From Saccharibacillus deserti (GTDB lineage Bacteria > Bacillota > Bacilli > Paenibacillales > Paenibacillaceae), in assembly GCF_013618475.1 (NCBI RefSeq), contig NZ_JABJVN010000001.1, forward strand, positions 62,001 to 126,000: 64,000 nt of DNA, read 5' to 3'. The notes under the pieces were generated by a model. It saw nothing but the letters and a program-made list of their open reading frames with translations. It made no database searches and was not told where the DNA came from. Below are positions 1 through 9,297 of the stretch, piece after piece; position 1 is the first letter of the stretch, and each line of letters opens with the position of its first letter. Both the position numbers and the translations under genes were made by a program.

Positions 1-546
1 AGCGGACCGCTGGCGCTCGCGACCGCCGAAGAAATGACGGGGGTTCTGGCCTGGCAGCTGTACGGGGCCGGGATTCCCTGGCATCAAAGCGTGGACGCGG
101 TGCGGGGATTCGCCGCCTCCGCGGAAGAGACGATGGAGCGGGAACGCCCCGTGCGTCCGTTGCCGGGTCTGGTCGCGAAGCTTGAACAAGCCCGGGCCGC
201 CGGGATGCGGATTGCCGCGGCAACGTCGGACACGACGGAGTCCGCACTCCGGCATCTGCGCTGGGCCGGCCTGGACGGATGGTTTGATTCCGTCCAAGGG
301 CGGGACCGGGTGCTTGAAGGCAAGCCGGCGCCGGATTTGGTGCACGAGGCCTGCAGGCGCCTCGGCGTGGAACCGGCGCAGGCGATTGTGATCGGCGACG
401 GCGGCGCCGATATGGAGATGGCGAGGCGCGCGGGTGCTGCGCTGGCTATCGGCATCGCGCCGAACGGAGGACCCCGCGGTCATCTGTCGGCGGCGGACTA
501 TGTGGTCGGCGGGTACGACGAACTGGAAATCGCCGCCGGGAAATAA
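1..546 (+). CDS. HAD-superfamily hydrolase, 3' part only
   Basis: The reading frame is open from base 1 to the stop at 546, so the gene begins upstream of the window; 181 residues are visible. What remains fits the C-terminal two thirds of a phosphoglycolate-phosphatase-like HAD enzyme: motif II (AATSDT), the motif III lysine in GKPAPD, and motif IV VIGDGGADMEMA with acidic residues that would bind magnesium. Motif I, with the nucleophilic aspartate, would lie upstream and cannot be checked. The internal ATG at 34 has no convincing ribosome binding site and is not taken as the start. Substrate unknown. The sirtuin gene follows after 20 bases, so the two are probably co-transcribed. Confidence 0.85.
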   Translation, partial: SGPLALATAEEMTGVLAWQLYGAGIPWHQSVDAVRGFAASAEETMERERPVRPLPGLVAKLEQARAAGMRIAAATSDTTESALRHLRWAGLDGWFDSVQGRDRVLEGKPAPDLVHEACRRLGVEPAQAIVIGDGGADMEMARRAGAALAIGIAPNGGPRGHLSAADYVVGGYDELEIAAGK

Positions 547-566
547 GAAGCGGAGGAGGAAGGCAT

Positions 567-1319
567 ATGGAGAAAGACGGCGCGGAAGTGCTGGCAGAGT
601 GGATCGAAGCGGCGCGGCGGATCGTATTTTTCGGCGGTGCGGGAACTTCGACGGAAAGCGGCATTCCCGATTTTCGTTCGGCGGGGGGATTGTACGAAAC
701 GGAAGACCGCGAGTTTCCCTATCCGCCCGAAGACATGCTGAGCCGGGAGTTTTTTTACCGGAAGCCGGAAATGTTCTATGACTTTTACCGCAAAAGGATG
801 GTATACCGGGAAGCGCAGCCCAATGCCATGCACAAGCTGCTTGCCGATCTGGAGCAGGCCGGCCGGCTGAACGCGGTCATCACCCAGAATATCGACGGCC
901 TGCACCAGAAAGCGGGCAGTCGGCGCGTATTGGAAGTGCACGGTTCGGTACTGCGGAATACGTGTACGCAGTGCGGGGCGGTCTACGGACTGGAAGCGGT
1001 AATGGACAGTACGGGGATTCCCTGCTGCACCGCCTGCGGCGGAACGCTCAAACCGAACGTGGTGCTGTACGGCGAAGTCCTGGACTCAAGCGTGATGGAA
1101 GCCGCGATGCAGGCGATCCAAGAAGCGGATCTGATGCTCGTCGGCGGAACTTCGCTTACGGTCCAGCCCGCTGCCAGTCTGGTCGGCATGTTCGACGGCG
1201 GGCACCTGGCCCTGTTGAACCGTACGGCGACTCCTTACGACAGCCATGCGGATCTGTTGATCTCGGAACCTATGGGAGCGGTCGCCGAAAAGGTGCGCCG
1301 TCTGCTCGGATATGCCTGA
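567..1319 (+). CDS. cobB: NAD-dependent protein deacylase, Sir2 family
   Basis: This 250-residue protein removes acyl groups from lysines using NAD. The N-terminal Rossmann motif GAGTSTESGIPDFRS binds NAD. TQNIDGLHQKAG and the catalytic histidine in EVHGS follow at about residues 110-130. Two Cys pairs, CTQC and CTAC, form the structural zinc site, and GGTSLTVQPAA is the C-terminal NAD-binding stretch. GGAGGAAGG lies just upstream of the ATG. Length and motif order match bacterial sirtuins. It is the second gene after the HAD gene. The acyl preference cannot be read safely from sequence. Confidence 0.93.
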   Translation: MEKDGAEVLAEWIEAARRIVFFGGAGTSTESGIPDFRSAGGLYETEDREFPYPPEDMLSREFFYRKPEMFYDFYRKRMVYREAQPNAMHKLLADLEQAGRLNAVITQNIDGLHQKAGSRRVLEVHGSVLRNTCTQCGAVYGLEAVMDSTGIPCCTACGGTLKPNVVLYGEVLDSSVMEAAMQAIQEADLMLVGGTSLTVQPAASLVGMFDGGHLALLNRTATPYDSHADLLISEPMGAVAEKVRRLLGYA

Positions 1320-1361
1320 TATCAGCCTCATGCAGGATAGGGACAAGATGTAATCGTTTTC

Positions 1362-1390
1362 TTGCCAAGCGGCAAACCCGGCGCTAAGAT
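1362..1390 (+). promoter_or_regulatory. Sigma-A-type promoter for the aldo/keto reductase gene
   Basis: TTGCCA (1362-1367) and TAAGAT (1385-1390) are separated by exactly 17 bases and sit about 37 bases upstream of the ATG at 1427. Five of six bases match at each hexamer. Inference from consensus only. Confidence 0.55.
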
Positions 1391-1426
1391 GGAAGCAAGC
1401 TTGAAACGAAAGGATGGAGAAAATCG

Positions 1427-2431
1427 ATGGAATACAAGGCGAGCGGAGAACGTTACGACCAAATGAAATATAACCGCAGCGGGCGGTCGGGGCTTAAGCT
1501 TCCGGCGATCTCGCTCGGGTTGTGGCATAACTTCGGCGGCGTCGACGCCTACGAGAACGGACGAAGCATCGTGCACCGGGCGTTCGATCTGGGGATCACC
1601 CATTTCGATCTGGCGAACAATTACGGACCGCCGCCGGGATCGGCCGAAGAGATGTTCGGCCGCATGCTGTCGACGGATCTTAAGGCATACCGCGACGAAC
1701 TGATCGTTTCGACCAAAGCCGGCTATTACATGTGGCCCGGGCCTTACGGCGAATGGGGATCGCGGAAATATCTGGTCTCCAGCCTGGATCAGAGCCTGAA
1801 GCGTCTCGGACTGGATTATGTCGATATTTTCTATCATCACCGTCCGGATCCCGATACGCCGCTCGAAGAAACGATGATGGCACTCGATCATATCGTCCGT
1901 TCCGGCAAAGCGCTGTACATAGGCGTGTCCAATTACTCGGCGGAGCAGACCCGCGAAGCGGTGGCTATCCTCAAAGACCTTGGTACGCCGCTTACGATCC
2001 ATCAGCCGAGCTATTCGATGATGAACCGCTGGATCGAGCACGGACTGCAGGACGTGCTCGACGAGAGCGGCGTCGGCAGTATCGCTTTCAGCCCGCTGGC
2101 GCAGGGACTGCTGACGAACAAATATCTGAATGGGATCCCGGAAGATTCGCGTGCGGCGAGCGCTTCGCCGTTCCTGAACCAGACGCAGATCACGCCGGAA
2201 GCGATGCGCCGGGTGCGCGCGCTCAACCAAATGGCGGTTGCCCGCGGACAAAGCCTGGCACAGTTTGCACTGGCCTGGGTACTGCGGGGCGAGCGCGTGA
2301 CCTCCGTTCTGATCGGCGCGAGCCGGGTGGGGCAAATCGAAGAGAATATCGGGACGCTCAAACAGCTGGAGTTCTCGGCCGAGGAGCTTGAGCGGATCGA
2401 GAAGATCCTCAAGACGGAGAATGAACAATAA
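1427..2431 (+). CDS. Aldo/keto reductase, YghZ-like
   Basis: This 334-residue NADPH-dependent carbonyl reductase has the TIM-barrel aldo/keto reductase fold. The N-terminus, with MKYNRSGRSGLKLPAISLG, resembles the YghZ / L-glyceraldehyde-3-phosphate reductase branch. The catalytic tetrad is visible: Asp and Tyr in FDLANNYGPP, Lys in STKAGYY and His in FYHHRPD. The C-terminal IGASRVGQIEENI is the nucleotide-binding loop. GGATGGAG precedes the ATG. It appears monocistronic between its own promoter and the terminator at about 2.5 kb. A detoxification role for methylglyoxal or other aldehydes is known for relatives and is inferred here. Confidence 0.9.
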   Translation: MEYKASGERYDQMKYNRSGRSGLKLPAISLGLWHNFGGVDAYENGRSIVHRAFDLGITHFDLANNYGPPPGSAEEMFGRMLSTDLKAYRDELIVSTKAGYYMWPGPYGEWGSRKYLVSSLDQSLKRLGLDYVDIFYHHRPDPDTPLEETMMALDHIVRSGKALYIGVSNYSAEQTREAVAILKDLGTPLTIHQPSYSMMNRWIEHGLQDVLDESGVGSIAFSPLAQGLLTNKYLNGIPEDSRAASASPFLNQTQITPEAMRRVRALNQMAVARGQSLAQFALAWVLRGERVTSVLIGASRVGQIEENIGTLKQLEFSAEELERIEKILKTENEQ

Positions 2432-2484
2432 GAACACCGCGAGGGCCGGAACGGCTGCCCGAGCGACATAAATGACGCATGCTT

Positions 2485-2528
2485 AAAATCCCGAATCTTC
2501 GCCTTTGTGCGGAAGATTCGGGATTTTT
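2485..2528. terminator. Rho-independent terminator, usable on both strands
   Basis: A stem of about 18 bp (AAAATCCCGAATCTTC pairing with GAAGATTCGGGATTTT) is flanked by A-rich and T-rich runs. It lies between the converging aldo/keto reductase and AraC genes. Confidence 0.85.
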
Positions 2529-2698
2529 GGCATGATAGAGCAGCGGAATTCGGGTTCGGACGAAGATTTATGCTTTATCATTAGCGCTTTGCGGAAGTGG
2601 ACAAAGCGTCCGGCGGCAGGCCCGTTCGCCGATTCCGCTTTGCCGGATTCTGCCGCCGCTTTCCGGTTAATTTAGGGAGGGGACGCCGTGTGAAGATT

Positions 2699-3583
2699 TT
2701 ACGTCCGATTGAGTACGGATTCCCGGTAGGCGGTCGGAGACTGTCCGTGCAGCCGCTGAAACTGGCGCGAAAAATACAGCGGATCGGTCAGTCCGACGGA
2801 CGACGCGATCTGCTGGATCGACAGATCCGGCCGCTCGCGCAGCAGCCCGCGGGCTTTATCGATCCGCAGACGCAGCAGATAAGTGACCGGCGCGGCGCCC
2901 GTTTCTTTTTTGAACAGCCGAGACAGATAGGCGCGGTTGTAACCAAGGCTCTGGCACATGTCCTCGATCGAGACGGGATGGGCATACTGGTCGGTCATAT
3001 AGCGGATCATCTGCTTGACCGCCAGGCTGCCCGCCGTGTCTGCGGCGGGCAGCGCCGAATCGCCGCGCACGACGTCTTCGGCGGCAGACAGAATCAGGTG
3101 CAGGTAGCCAAGCGACGCCAAATGGGCGCCGGCGCGTCTGGAACGGAACGATTCGAGCGTGTGAAGCAGCAGGCGCGGGATGTCCGATTCCGGGGCAGGA
3201 CGGAACACCGGATGCTGCCGGGTGAGGCCGGCCGTACGCACCGTATCCTCGGCGAGCTTTCCTGCGAACGAGATCCAGCGGTAGCGCCAAGGTCGGCGGG
3301 AATCGGAGATATAGCTCACCAGCCGGCCGGGCCGGATCAGGAACGCGTCGCCGGCTTCCAGTTCGTAAGGCTGGCCGTCGTGCACGAACGTTCCCCGTCC
3401 TTCTTCCACGATATGCAGCAGGAAATAATCGTAGATCTTCGGGCCGATCTTGTGTTCCGGCAGGGTCTGACTTTCGCCGGCGAACAGGACATAGAGCATG
3501 CCTTTGTCGTCGTATACCGGATTGGGGGCGACGGAGTAAGAGAAGTCCGGCAGCTGCGCGGACGGGGAAGAGCTGTGGGTCAT
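2699..3583 (-). CDS. AraC-family transcriptional regulator, probable gal regulator
   Basis: The protein has 294 residues. The N-terminal half (about 20-150) is a cupin-like sugar-sensing domain with GTFVHDGQPYELEAGDAFLI. The C-terminal 100 residues hold two helix-turn-helix motifs (SIEDMCQSLGYNRAYLSRLF and SIQQIASSVGLTDPLYFSRQF). The gene is transcribed divergently from galK with 163 bases between the starts. Both sides of that gap carry a promoter-like pair, so it may control galKET and itself. Firmicute relatives of this architecture activate raffinose or melibiose operons. The inducer here is unknown. Confidence 0.88.
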   Translation of the reverse strand: MTHSSSPSAQLPDFSYSVAPNPVYDDKGMLYVLFAGESQTLPEHKIGPKIYDYFLLHIVEEGRGTFVHDGQPYELEAGDAFLIRPGRLVSYISDSRRPWRYRWISFAGKLAEDTVRTAGLTRQHPVFRPAPESDIPRLLLHTLESFRSRRAGAHLASLGYLHLILSAAEDVVRGDSALPAADTAGSLAVKQMIRYMTDQYAHPVSIEDMCQSLGYNRAYLSRLFKKETGAAPVTYLLRLRIDKARGLLRERPDLSIQQIASSVGLTDPLYFSRQFQRLHGQSPTAYRESVLNRT

Positions 3584-3615
3584 GGGCGTTCCTCGCTTTC
3601 CGAAGTGTTTTTACC

Positions 3616-3644
3616 AGTATAAACGCTTCTTTATCGAAAGTCAT
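3616..3644 (-). promoter_or_regulatory. Promoter for the AraC regulator
   Basis: On the minus strand ATGACT (3644-3639) and TATACT (3621-3616) are 17 bases apart and 33 bases upstream of the regulator start. The -10 box matches 5 of 6 and the -35 box 4 of 6. Confidence 0.45.
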
Positions 3645-3674
3645 ATAAATCCATGCAGTCCGCACATCGGTGCA

Positions 3675-3703
3675 TTATCAGGGAGAACGCTATCTTTTAT
3701 ACT
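3675..3703 (+). promoter_or_regulatory. Promoter for galKET
   Basis: TTATCA (3675-3680) and TATACT (3698-3703) are 17 bases apart and 43 bases upstream of the galK ATG. The weak -35 box fits a promoter that depends on an activator such as the divergent AraC protein. Confidence 0.5.
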
Positions 3704-3746
3704 AAAGGTACAGGAAGAACAAACCAACCCATGAGGTGAGCCCAGA

Positions 3747-4922
3747 ATGAATACGCAGCAAATCAAGCAAATGTTTATGGAAAAATTCGGGGAATCGAAT
3801 ATCGATCCGCGTGTGTTCCATGCACCCGGACGCGTGAACCTGATCGGCGAGCATATCGATTACAACGGCGGCTACGTCCTTCCGGCGGCGCTGGAATTCG
3901 GTACGACGCTCGTCATCCGCGAACGGGCGGACGGAATCATCCGCCTCGCTTCGAGCAACATGCCCGAAGAGGCGCGGATCAAGGTCGACGAGATCGGGCT
4001 GAGCAAAACCGGAGAATGGACAGACTATCCGGTCGGCGTCATGGTCGAACTGGCCGAGCGCGGCTATCCGGTATCCAAAGGCTTCGAGCTGCTTTACCAC
4101 GGCGAAATCCCGAACGGAGCGGGCCTCTCGTCTTCCGCATCGATCGAAGTCGTCACCGGCTACGCGCTGCTCTCGATGGGCGGCTACGAGCGCGATACGG
4201 TCGAGATCGCCCTGCTGTCGCAGGGGGCGGAGAACAACTTCGTTGGCGTCAACTGCGGCATCATGGACCAGTTCGCGGTAGCCAACGGCAAAAAAGATCA
4301 TGCGATCCTGCTAATGTGCGATACGCTTGAGTACAAACATGTTCCTTTCCAAACGGGCAGCTACACATTGGTCATCGGCAATACGAATAAGCGCCGCGGT
4401 CTGGTAGACTCCAAGTATAACGAACGCCGCGAGCAGTGTACGCAGGCTTTGGAACGTCTGAGAAGCTGCAAAGCCGATCTGAACTACCTCGCCGAGCTGA
4501 CGCCCTCGCAGTTCGAAGACTTCAAGTCCGCTCTGACCGACGAGACGGTCCGCAGCCGGGCGCAGCATGTCATTGAAGAAAATGCCCGCGTGCTGGCTTC
4601 GGTCGAAGCGCTCACGGCAGGCGATCTGCATGAATTCGGCCGCCTGATGAACCTGTCCCACGACTCCCTGCGCGACCTGTACGAAGTGAGCTGCGAAGAG
4701 CTGGACATTATGGTCGAGGAAGCGCGAAAAATTCCGGGTACGCTCGGAGCCCGCATGACCGGCGCCGGTTTCGGCGGATGCACCGTATCGCTTGTACATG
4801 AAGACGATGTGGAGCGCTTCGTGGCCGAAGTCGGCGAACGCTACAAAGCGCGCACGGGTCTCGAAGGCGAATTCTACGTCTGCGGCGTAGGCGAAGGCGT
4901 GGAAGAACTCGGCGCGAACTGA
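3747..4922 (+). CDS. galK: Galactokinase
   Basis: Phosphorylates alpha-D-galactose with ATP to galactose 1-phosphate, the first committed Leloir step, in the cytoplasm. The 391 residues match the family length. The galactokinase signature [15 protein letters not shown] lies at about residues 28-42, the GHMP ATP-binding loop [13 protein letters not shown] at about 118-130, and the C-terminal GHMP motif [12 protein letters not shown] near 335. [10 protein letters not shown] supplies the catalytic aspartate region. GAGGTGAG lies upstream of the ATG. It is the first gene of the galKET cluster, 125 bases before galE. Confidence 0.97.
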   Translation: MNTQQIKQMFMEKFGESNIDPRVFHAPGRVNLIGEHIDYNGGYVLPAALEFGTTLVIRERADGIIRLASSNMPEEARIKVDEIGLSKTGEWTDYPVGVMVELAERGYPVSKGFELLYHGEIPNGAGLSSSASIEVVTGYALLSMGGYERDTVEIALLSQGAENNFVGVNCGIMDQFAVANGKKDHAILLMCDTLEYKHVPFQTGSYTLVIGNTNKRRGLVDSKYNERREQCTQALERLRSCKADLNYLAELTPSQFEDFKSALTDETVRSRAQHVIEENARVLASVEALTAGDLHEFGRLMNLSHDSLRDLYEVSCEELDIMVEEARKIPGTLGARMTGAGFGGCTVSLVHEDDVERFVAEVGERYKARTGLEGEFYVCGVGEGVEELGAN

Positions 4923-5047
4923 TTGGGCGGGAACGACACACGGCGGAATCACTTTTTCAACAAATAAATGGACGCGCGGCCGAAGACCTGTCAAGCATCG
5001 TACAGACAGCGGACCGCTCGCTCCCTCATTCCAAGGAGGAATTGACA

Positions 5048-6034
5048 ATGGCAATTTTGGTTACCGGCGGTGCCGGTTACATCGGTTCGCATACTGTGGC
5101 GGCTCTGCTCGAACGCGGCGAAGAAGTGGTAGTGATCGACAACCTGCAGACGGGTCATCGAAGCGCGCTGCTGGGCGGCAAGCTCTATGAAGGCGATCTG
5201 CGCGACAAAGAACTGCTGAAAAAACTGTTTGCGGAAAATGAAATCGAAGGCGTGATCCATTTCGCGGCGAACTCGCTGGTCGGCGAAAGCATGGAGAATC
5301 CCGGCAAGTACTACGACAACAATATGTACGGTACCCTGTGCCTGCTCGAAGCGATGAACGAGGCGAACGTGCGCCGGATCGTCTTCTCGTCCACGGCGGC
5401 GACTTACGGCGAACCGGAAAAAACGCCGATCGAAGAAACCGACCGCACCGAACCGACGAACGTCTACGGCGAAACGAAGCTGATGATGGAACGCATGATT
5501 CGCTGGTACGACCGTGTGCTGAACGTCCGCTACGTCGCTCTGCGCTACTTTAACGCGGCCGGCGCGCACGACAGCGGCAAGATCGGCGAAGATCACCGTC
5601 CGGAGACGCACCTGATCCCGATCGTGCTGCAGACGGCGCTGGGACAGCGTTCGCACATCTCCGTTTTCGGCGAAGATTATCCGACGGAAGACGGCACCTG
5701 CGTCCGCGATTATCTGCATGTCAGCGACCTGGCGGACGCCCATCTGCGCGCGATCGATTATCTGAAAAACGGCGGCGAAAGCGACGTATTCAACCTCGGC
5801 AGCGGCAGCGGCTTCTCCGTGCGCGAGATCATCGAAACGGCGCGCCGCGTCACGGGCAAAGAGATTCCGGTCAAAACCGAACCTCGCCGCGCCGGCGACC
5901 CGGCGACCCTGATTGCTTCGTCCCACAAAGCGCGTACCGTACTCGGCTGGAGCCCGGCGCGCGAAAATATCGAAACGATTATCGCAAGCGCCTGGAACTG
6001 GCACCAATCGCGTCCGGACGGCTATAACGATTAA
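5048..6034 (+). CDS. galE: UDP-glucose 4-epimerase
   Basis: Interconverts UDP-galactose and UDP-glucose with tightly bound NAD. The protein is 328 residues from the chosen start. [11 protein letters not shown] is the N-terminal Rossmann glycine motif, [10 protein letters not shown] carries the catalytic Ser/Thr, and the YxxxK pair is in [13 protein letters not shown]. The ATG at 5048 is chosen because AAGGAGGA (5033-5040) ends 7 bases before it; the in-frame TTG at 5042 is too close to that site. It is the middle gene of galKET and also supplies UDP-galactose for wall polymers. Confidence 0.96.
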   Translation: MAILVTGGAGYIGSHTVAALLERGEEVVVIDNLQTGHRSALLGGKLYEGDLRDKELLKKLFAENEIEGVIHFAANSLVGESMENPGKYYDNNMYGTLCLLEAMNEANVRRIVFSSTAATYGEPEKTPIEETDRTEPTNVYGETKLMMERMIRWYDRVLNVRYVALRYFNAAGAHDSGKIGEDHRPETHLIPIVLQTALGQRSHISVFGEDYPTEDGTCVRDYLHVSDLADAHLRAIDYLKNGGESDVFNLGSGSGFSVREIIETARRVTGKEIPVKTEPRRAGDPATLIASSHKARTVLGWSPARENIETIIASAWNWHQSRPDGYND

Positions 6035-6064
6035 AAAACCAGAACGATAACGGGGGCAGCTTTC

Positions 6065-7660
6065 ATGAGCGAACAGTTGAAAAACGGAGTACAGCAAGAA
6101 GCGCTGCGGGCGATCGAGCGCTTGACCGCCTTTGCGCTGCGGGAAGGCCTGCTGGAAGCGGCGGACGCCGATTACGGACGCAACCGGCTGCTTGCGCAGT
6201 TCGGATTCGACGAGCCTTACGCCGGCGGCGATGCGCTTGACGAGGAACTGCCGGAAGGCCCGCAGCCCATGTTGGATACATTGATCGATTACGCGGCGCA
6301 AACCGGCATGATCCCGGAAAATACGGACACCCAGCGCGACCTGCTCGACAGCAAGCTGATGGGCCTGCTGCTCGCGCGTCCGTCGGAAGTGACCCGCGAC
6401 TTCCTCGCGGCGGAGCAGGAGGGCGGCATCACGGCGGCGACGGACCGTTTTTACAAATGGTGCATCGATTCCAACTATATCCGGATGGACCGGGTCGCCA
6501 AGAACCTGTATTGGACATACGAATCCGATTTCGGGCCGATCGAGATTACGATCAACCTGTCCAAGCCGGAGAAAACGCCGGAAGAAATCGCCCAGGCGCG
6601 GCGGCTGCCGCCTCCGGTCTATCCGAAATGCCAGCTCTGCCGCGAGAACATCGGCTACGCGGGCCGGATCAACCATCCGGCCCGCCAGAACCTGCGCGTG
6701 ATTCCGCTTCAGCTGAACGGCGAGCCGTGGCTGTTCCAGTATTCGCCTTACGTCTACTACAACGAACACTGCATCGTCCTGCACCGCGATCATGTGCCGA
6801 TGAAGCTGACCAAGGATACGCTGCGCCGTCTGCTTCAGTTCACGGACCGGTTCCCGCATTATTTCCTCGGCTCCAACGCCGATCTGCCGATCGTGGGCGG
6901 TTCGATCCTGACACACGACCATTTCCAGGGCGGCAAGCATACGTTTGCGATCGAACGGGCCGTTACCGAAGCGGTGTTCGCCCATGCGAACTATCCGTCC
7001 GTAAAACTGTCGATCGTCCGCTGGCCGATGTCGGTTGTCCGGTTGTCCGGCAGCGATCAAAGCGAACTGCTTAAGGCGGCGAACGAAATTTATGAAACGT
7101 GGAAAACGTACAGCGACGCAAGCGTCAATGTGCAGGCTTCGAGCGGCAAAGACGGCGAAAGCGTTCGGCACAATACCGTAACGCCGATCGTCCGCCGCCG
7201 CGAAGGCGCGTACGAGCTCGATCTGGTTCTGCGCAACAACCGGACGGACGAGCGGTATCCGGAGGGCATTTTCCACCCGCACCGCGAAATGCACCATATC
7301 AAAAAAGAAAATATCGGCCTGATCGAAGTCATGGGGCTGGCGATTCTGCCGGGCCGCCTCAAAGACGAACTGGATCAGATCGGCCGGATTCTCAGCGGCG
7401 ACTCCGCGCTGCTGGCCGCGGCGGAGAGCGACGCTGCGCATCCGCTTGCCCAGCATCTGCCGTGGATCCGTTCCATGATCGAAAGCGGCGGGTCCGCTTT
7501 GACACCGGAAGCGGCGCTCGATCGGGTCCGCCTTGAAGTGGGCGCGAAGTTCACCGAAATTCTCGGCCATGCCGGCGTGTACAAGACCGACGCCGCAGGA
7601 CGCGAAGCGTTTTTCCGCTTCGTCGCAAGCTTCGGCTGGAACCGGACGGACGCGCAGTAA
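6065..7660 (+). CDS. galT: UDP-glucose--hexose-1-phosphate uridylyltransferase, class II
   Basis: Transfers UMP from UDP-glucose to galactose 1-phosphate. At 531 residues it belongs to the long Firmicute class II GalT group rather than the roughly 350-residue class I enzymes. The active-site regions are visible as NEHCIVLHRDHVPM and GGSILTHDHFQGGKH, the latter holding the HxH nucleophile region. CQLCRENIGY is a Cys pair typical of the group. It starts 30 bases after galE and ends shortly before a strong terminator, closing the gal operon. Confidence 0.95.
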   Translation: MSEQLKNGVQQEALRAIERLTAFALREGLLEAADADYGRNRLLAQFGFDEPYAGGDALDEELPEGPQPMLDTLIDYAAQTGMIPENTDTQRDLLDSKLMGLLLARPSEVTRDFLAAEQEGGITAATDRFYKWCIDSNYIRMDRVAKNLYWTYESDFGPIEITINLSKPEKTPEEIAQARRLPPPVYPKCQLCRENIGYAGRINHPARQNLRVIPLQLNGEPWLFQYSPYVYYNEHCIVLHRDHVPMKLTKDTLRRLLQFTDRFPHYFLGSNADLPIVGGSILTHDHFQGGKHTFAIERAVTEAVFAHANYPSVKLSIVRWPMSVVRLSGSDQSELLKAANEIYETWKTYSDASVNVQASSGKDGESVRHNTVTPIVRRREGAYELDLVLRNNRTDERYPEGIFHPHREMHHIKKENIGLIEVMGLAILPGRLKDELDQIGRILSGDSALLAAAESDAAHPLAQHLPWIRSMIESGGSALTPEAALDRVRLEVGAKFTEILGHAGVYKTDAAGREAFFRFVASFGWNRTDAQ

Positions 7661-7701
7661 GCGGATGTTCGCACCAGGAGAACAGCGCTAGGGCATCAAC
7701 G

Positions 7702-7742
7702 AAAAGGGCGGCTGCTTCGCATGACGCGGCCGCTCTTTTTGT
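7702..7742 (+). terminator. Terminator of the gal operon
   Basis: A GC-rich hairpin (GGGCGGCTGC pairing with GCGGCCGCTC with G-T pairs) is followed by TTTTTGTTTT, 40 bases after the galT stop. Confidence 0.85.
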
Positions 7743-7805
7743 TTTCGCGCGGACTTGGTATATAATAAATACATACTTATCAAAAGGAAGGGGCAACACT
7801 TACTC

Positions 7806-8969
7806 ATGAAATCTTTCACTTTCTATAATCCGACCCGCCTTATTTTCGGCAAAGGCCAATTGGAACAGCTCAAAACTTTGGTTCCCCAATACGGCAAAAA
7901 TATCCTGCTCGTTTACGGAGGAGGCAGCATCAAGCGTTCCGGCCTATACGACAGCGTAACGGCCCTGCTGAAAGAAACCGGTTCGAACGTTGTGGAACTG
8001 GCGGGCGTCGAGCCTAACCCGCGTTTGTCGACGGTGCACAAAGGCGTCGACCTGTGCAAAAACGAAAACATCGACCTGATCCTGGCGGTCGGCGGCGGCA
8101 GCGTCATCGACTGTGCCAAAGCGATCGCGGTCGGAGCGAAATACGACGGCGACATGTGGGACTTCGCGGAACGCAAAGCGGCCGCCAAAGACGGACTGCC
8201 GCTAGGCGTTGTCCTGACCATGGCAGCGACAGGTTCGGAGATGAACAGCGGTTCGGTCATCACGAACGAAGAGACGATGGAGAAACTCGGCTGGGGCAGC
8301 GCCTATTCGTTCCCGACGTTCTCGATCCTCGATCCGGAGTTCACGTACTCCCTGCCGAAAGACCAGACGGTCTACGGGGTGGTCGACATGATGTCGCACG
8401 TGCTGGAGACCTATTTCCACCTGGAAGGCAACACGCCGGTCCAGGACGGCTTCTGCGAGTCCGTGCTGCGCGCGGTAATCGAAGCGGGGCCTGCACTCGT
8501 CAACGACCTGGAGAACTACGAGCTGCGCGAGACCGTCATGTACAGCGGCACGATGGCGCTGAACGGCGTGCTGAGCATGGGCAGCACCGGCGACTGGGCG
8601 ACGCATAACGTCGAGCACGCCGTATCGGCCGTGTACGACATTCCGCACGGCGGAGGTCTGGCGATCCTGTTCCCGAACTGGATGAAGCACAGCCTGCACG
8701 TCGATCCGGAGCGTTTCAAGAAGCTCGCCGTCAACGTGTTCGGGATCGACGCTTCCGGCAAATCCGCCGAAGAAGTCGGGCTCGAAGGCATCGAGGCGCT
8801 GAGAAGCTTCTGGAATTCGATCGGCGCGCCGAGCACGCTGGCCGATTACGAGATCGACGGCAGCCGCATCGAAGAAATGGCCGATAAAGCCATGAAATTC
8901 GGACCGTTCGGTAACTTCAACAAACTGCAGCGCGAAGATGTCGTAGCGATCTACAAAGCTTCGCTGTAA
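7806..8969 (+). CDS. Iron-containing alcohol dehydrogenase, YugJ/YqhD-like
   Basis: Group III NAD(P)H-dependent alcohol dehydrogenase of about 387 residues, reducing aldehydes such as butyraldehyde. [13 protein letters not shown] is the nucleotide-binding stretch. Metal ligands are expected in [15 protein letters not shown] and in the signature [21 protein letters not shown]. The ATG at 7806 ([15 protein letters not shown]) is chosen over an upstream in-frame start because AAGGAAGGGG (7784-7793) precedes it and the family begins this way. A TATAAT at 7761-7766 with a TTGTTT-like -35 lies upstream. Own promoter and terminator make it monocistronic. Confidence 0.93.
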   Translation: MKSFTFYNPTRLIFGKGQLEQLKTLVPQYGKNILLVYGGGSIKRSGLYDSVTALLKETGSNVVELAGVEPNPRLSTVHKGVDLCKNENIDLILAVGGGSVIDCAKAIAVGAKYDGDMWDFAERKAAAKDGLPLGVVLTMAATGSEMNSGSVITNEETMEKLGWGSAYSFPTFSILDPEFTYSLPKDQTVYGVVDMMSHVLETYFHLEGNTPVQDGFCESVLRAVIEAGPALVNDLENYELRETVMYSGTMALNGVLSMGSTGDWATHNVEHAVSAVYDIPHGGGLAILFPNWMKHSLHVDPERFKKLAVNVFGIDASGKSAEEVGLEGIEALRSFWNSIGAPSTLADYEIDGSRIEEMADKAMKFGPFGNFNKLQREDVVAIYKASL

Positions 8970-9051
8970 GCGATACGGCATGAGTTTTAGGCCGCGCTGC
9001 CGGCAGGAACAAGCTTCCCTGCTTGCTGCCGGCGTTCGCCACGATAGCCAT

Positions 9052-9099
9052 AAAGGTCCGAACCGAAGGAAGCTTTCCTTCGGTTCGGACCTTTTTTTT
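9052..9099 (+). terminator. Terminator after the alcohol dehydrogenase gene
   Basis: A 19-bp stem, AAAGGTCCGAACCGAAGGA against its complement, with a short loop and eight T residues, lies 80 bases after the stop at 8969. Confidence 0.93.
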
Positions 9100-9189
9100 G
9101 TTAGGAAGATCACGAAGCAGAACCAAGATTGGGAATTTTATCGCAAGTTTATCGTTAGCAAGGAGAATAGAGAGGTTTTTAGAAAATAA

Positions 9190-9215
9190 TGAAACCAAAT
9201 CGGCAATCACCCGTA
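9190..9215 (+). promoter_or_regulatory. Sigma-W (ECF) consensus promoter of the flotillin operon
   Basis: TGAAAC (9190-9195) and CGTA (9212-9215) are separated by 16 bases, matching the known Bacillus sigma-W promoter pattern. They lie about 80 bases upstream of the NfeD/flotillin genes. In Bacillus subtilis the homologous yuaF-yuaG(floT)-yuaI operon is a sigma-W target, so position and sequence agree. This does not show that this organism has sigma-W itself. Confidence 0.75.
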
Positions 9216-9297
9216 TGTAATCATAGACTCATCGCCAACGGATCCGTATTTCGGAATCGGGATGAGCGACCTTCAACAAAGAAGGAGGGGTACGCCT

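Noticed and set aside
4991-7570. A very long open frame (859 codons) antisense to galE and galT
   Set aside because: It is a by-product of the high-GC codon pattern of galE/galT; no family motifs, unnatural Arg-rich composition and no ribosome binding site. Similar antisense frames across the window (for example 1328-2437, 33408-35318 and 41814-44150) were dropped for the same reason.
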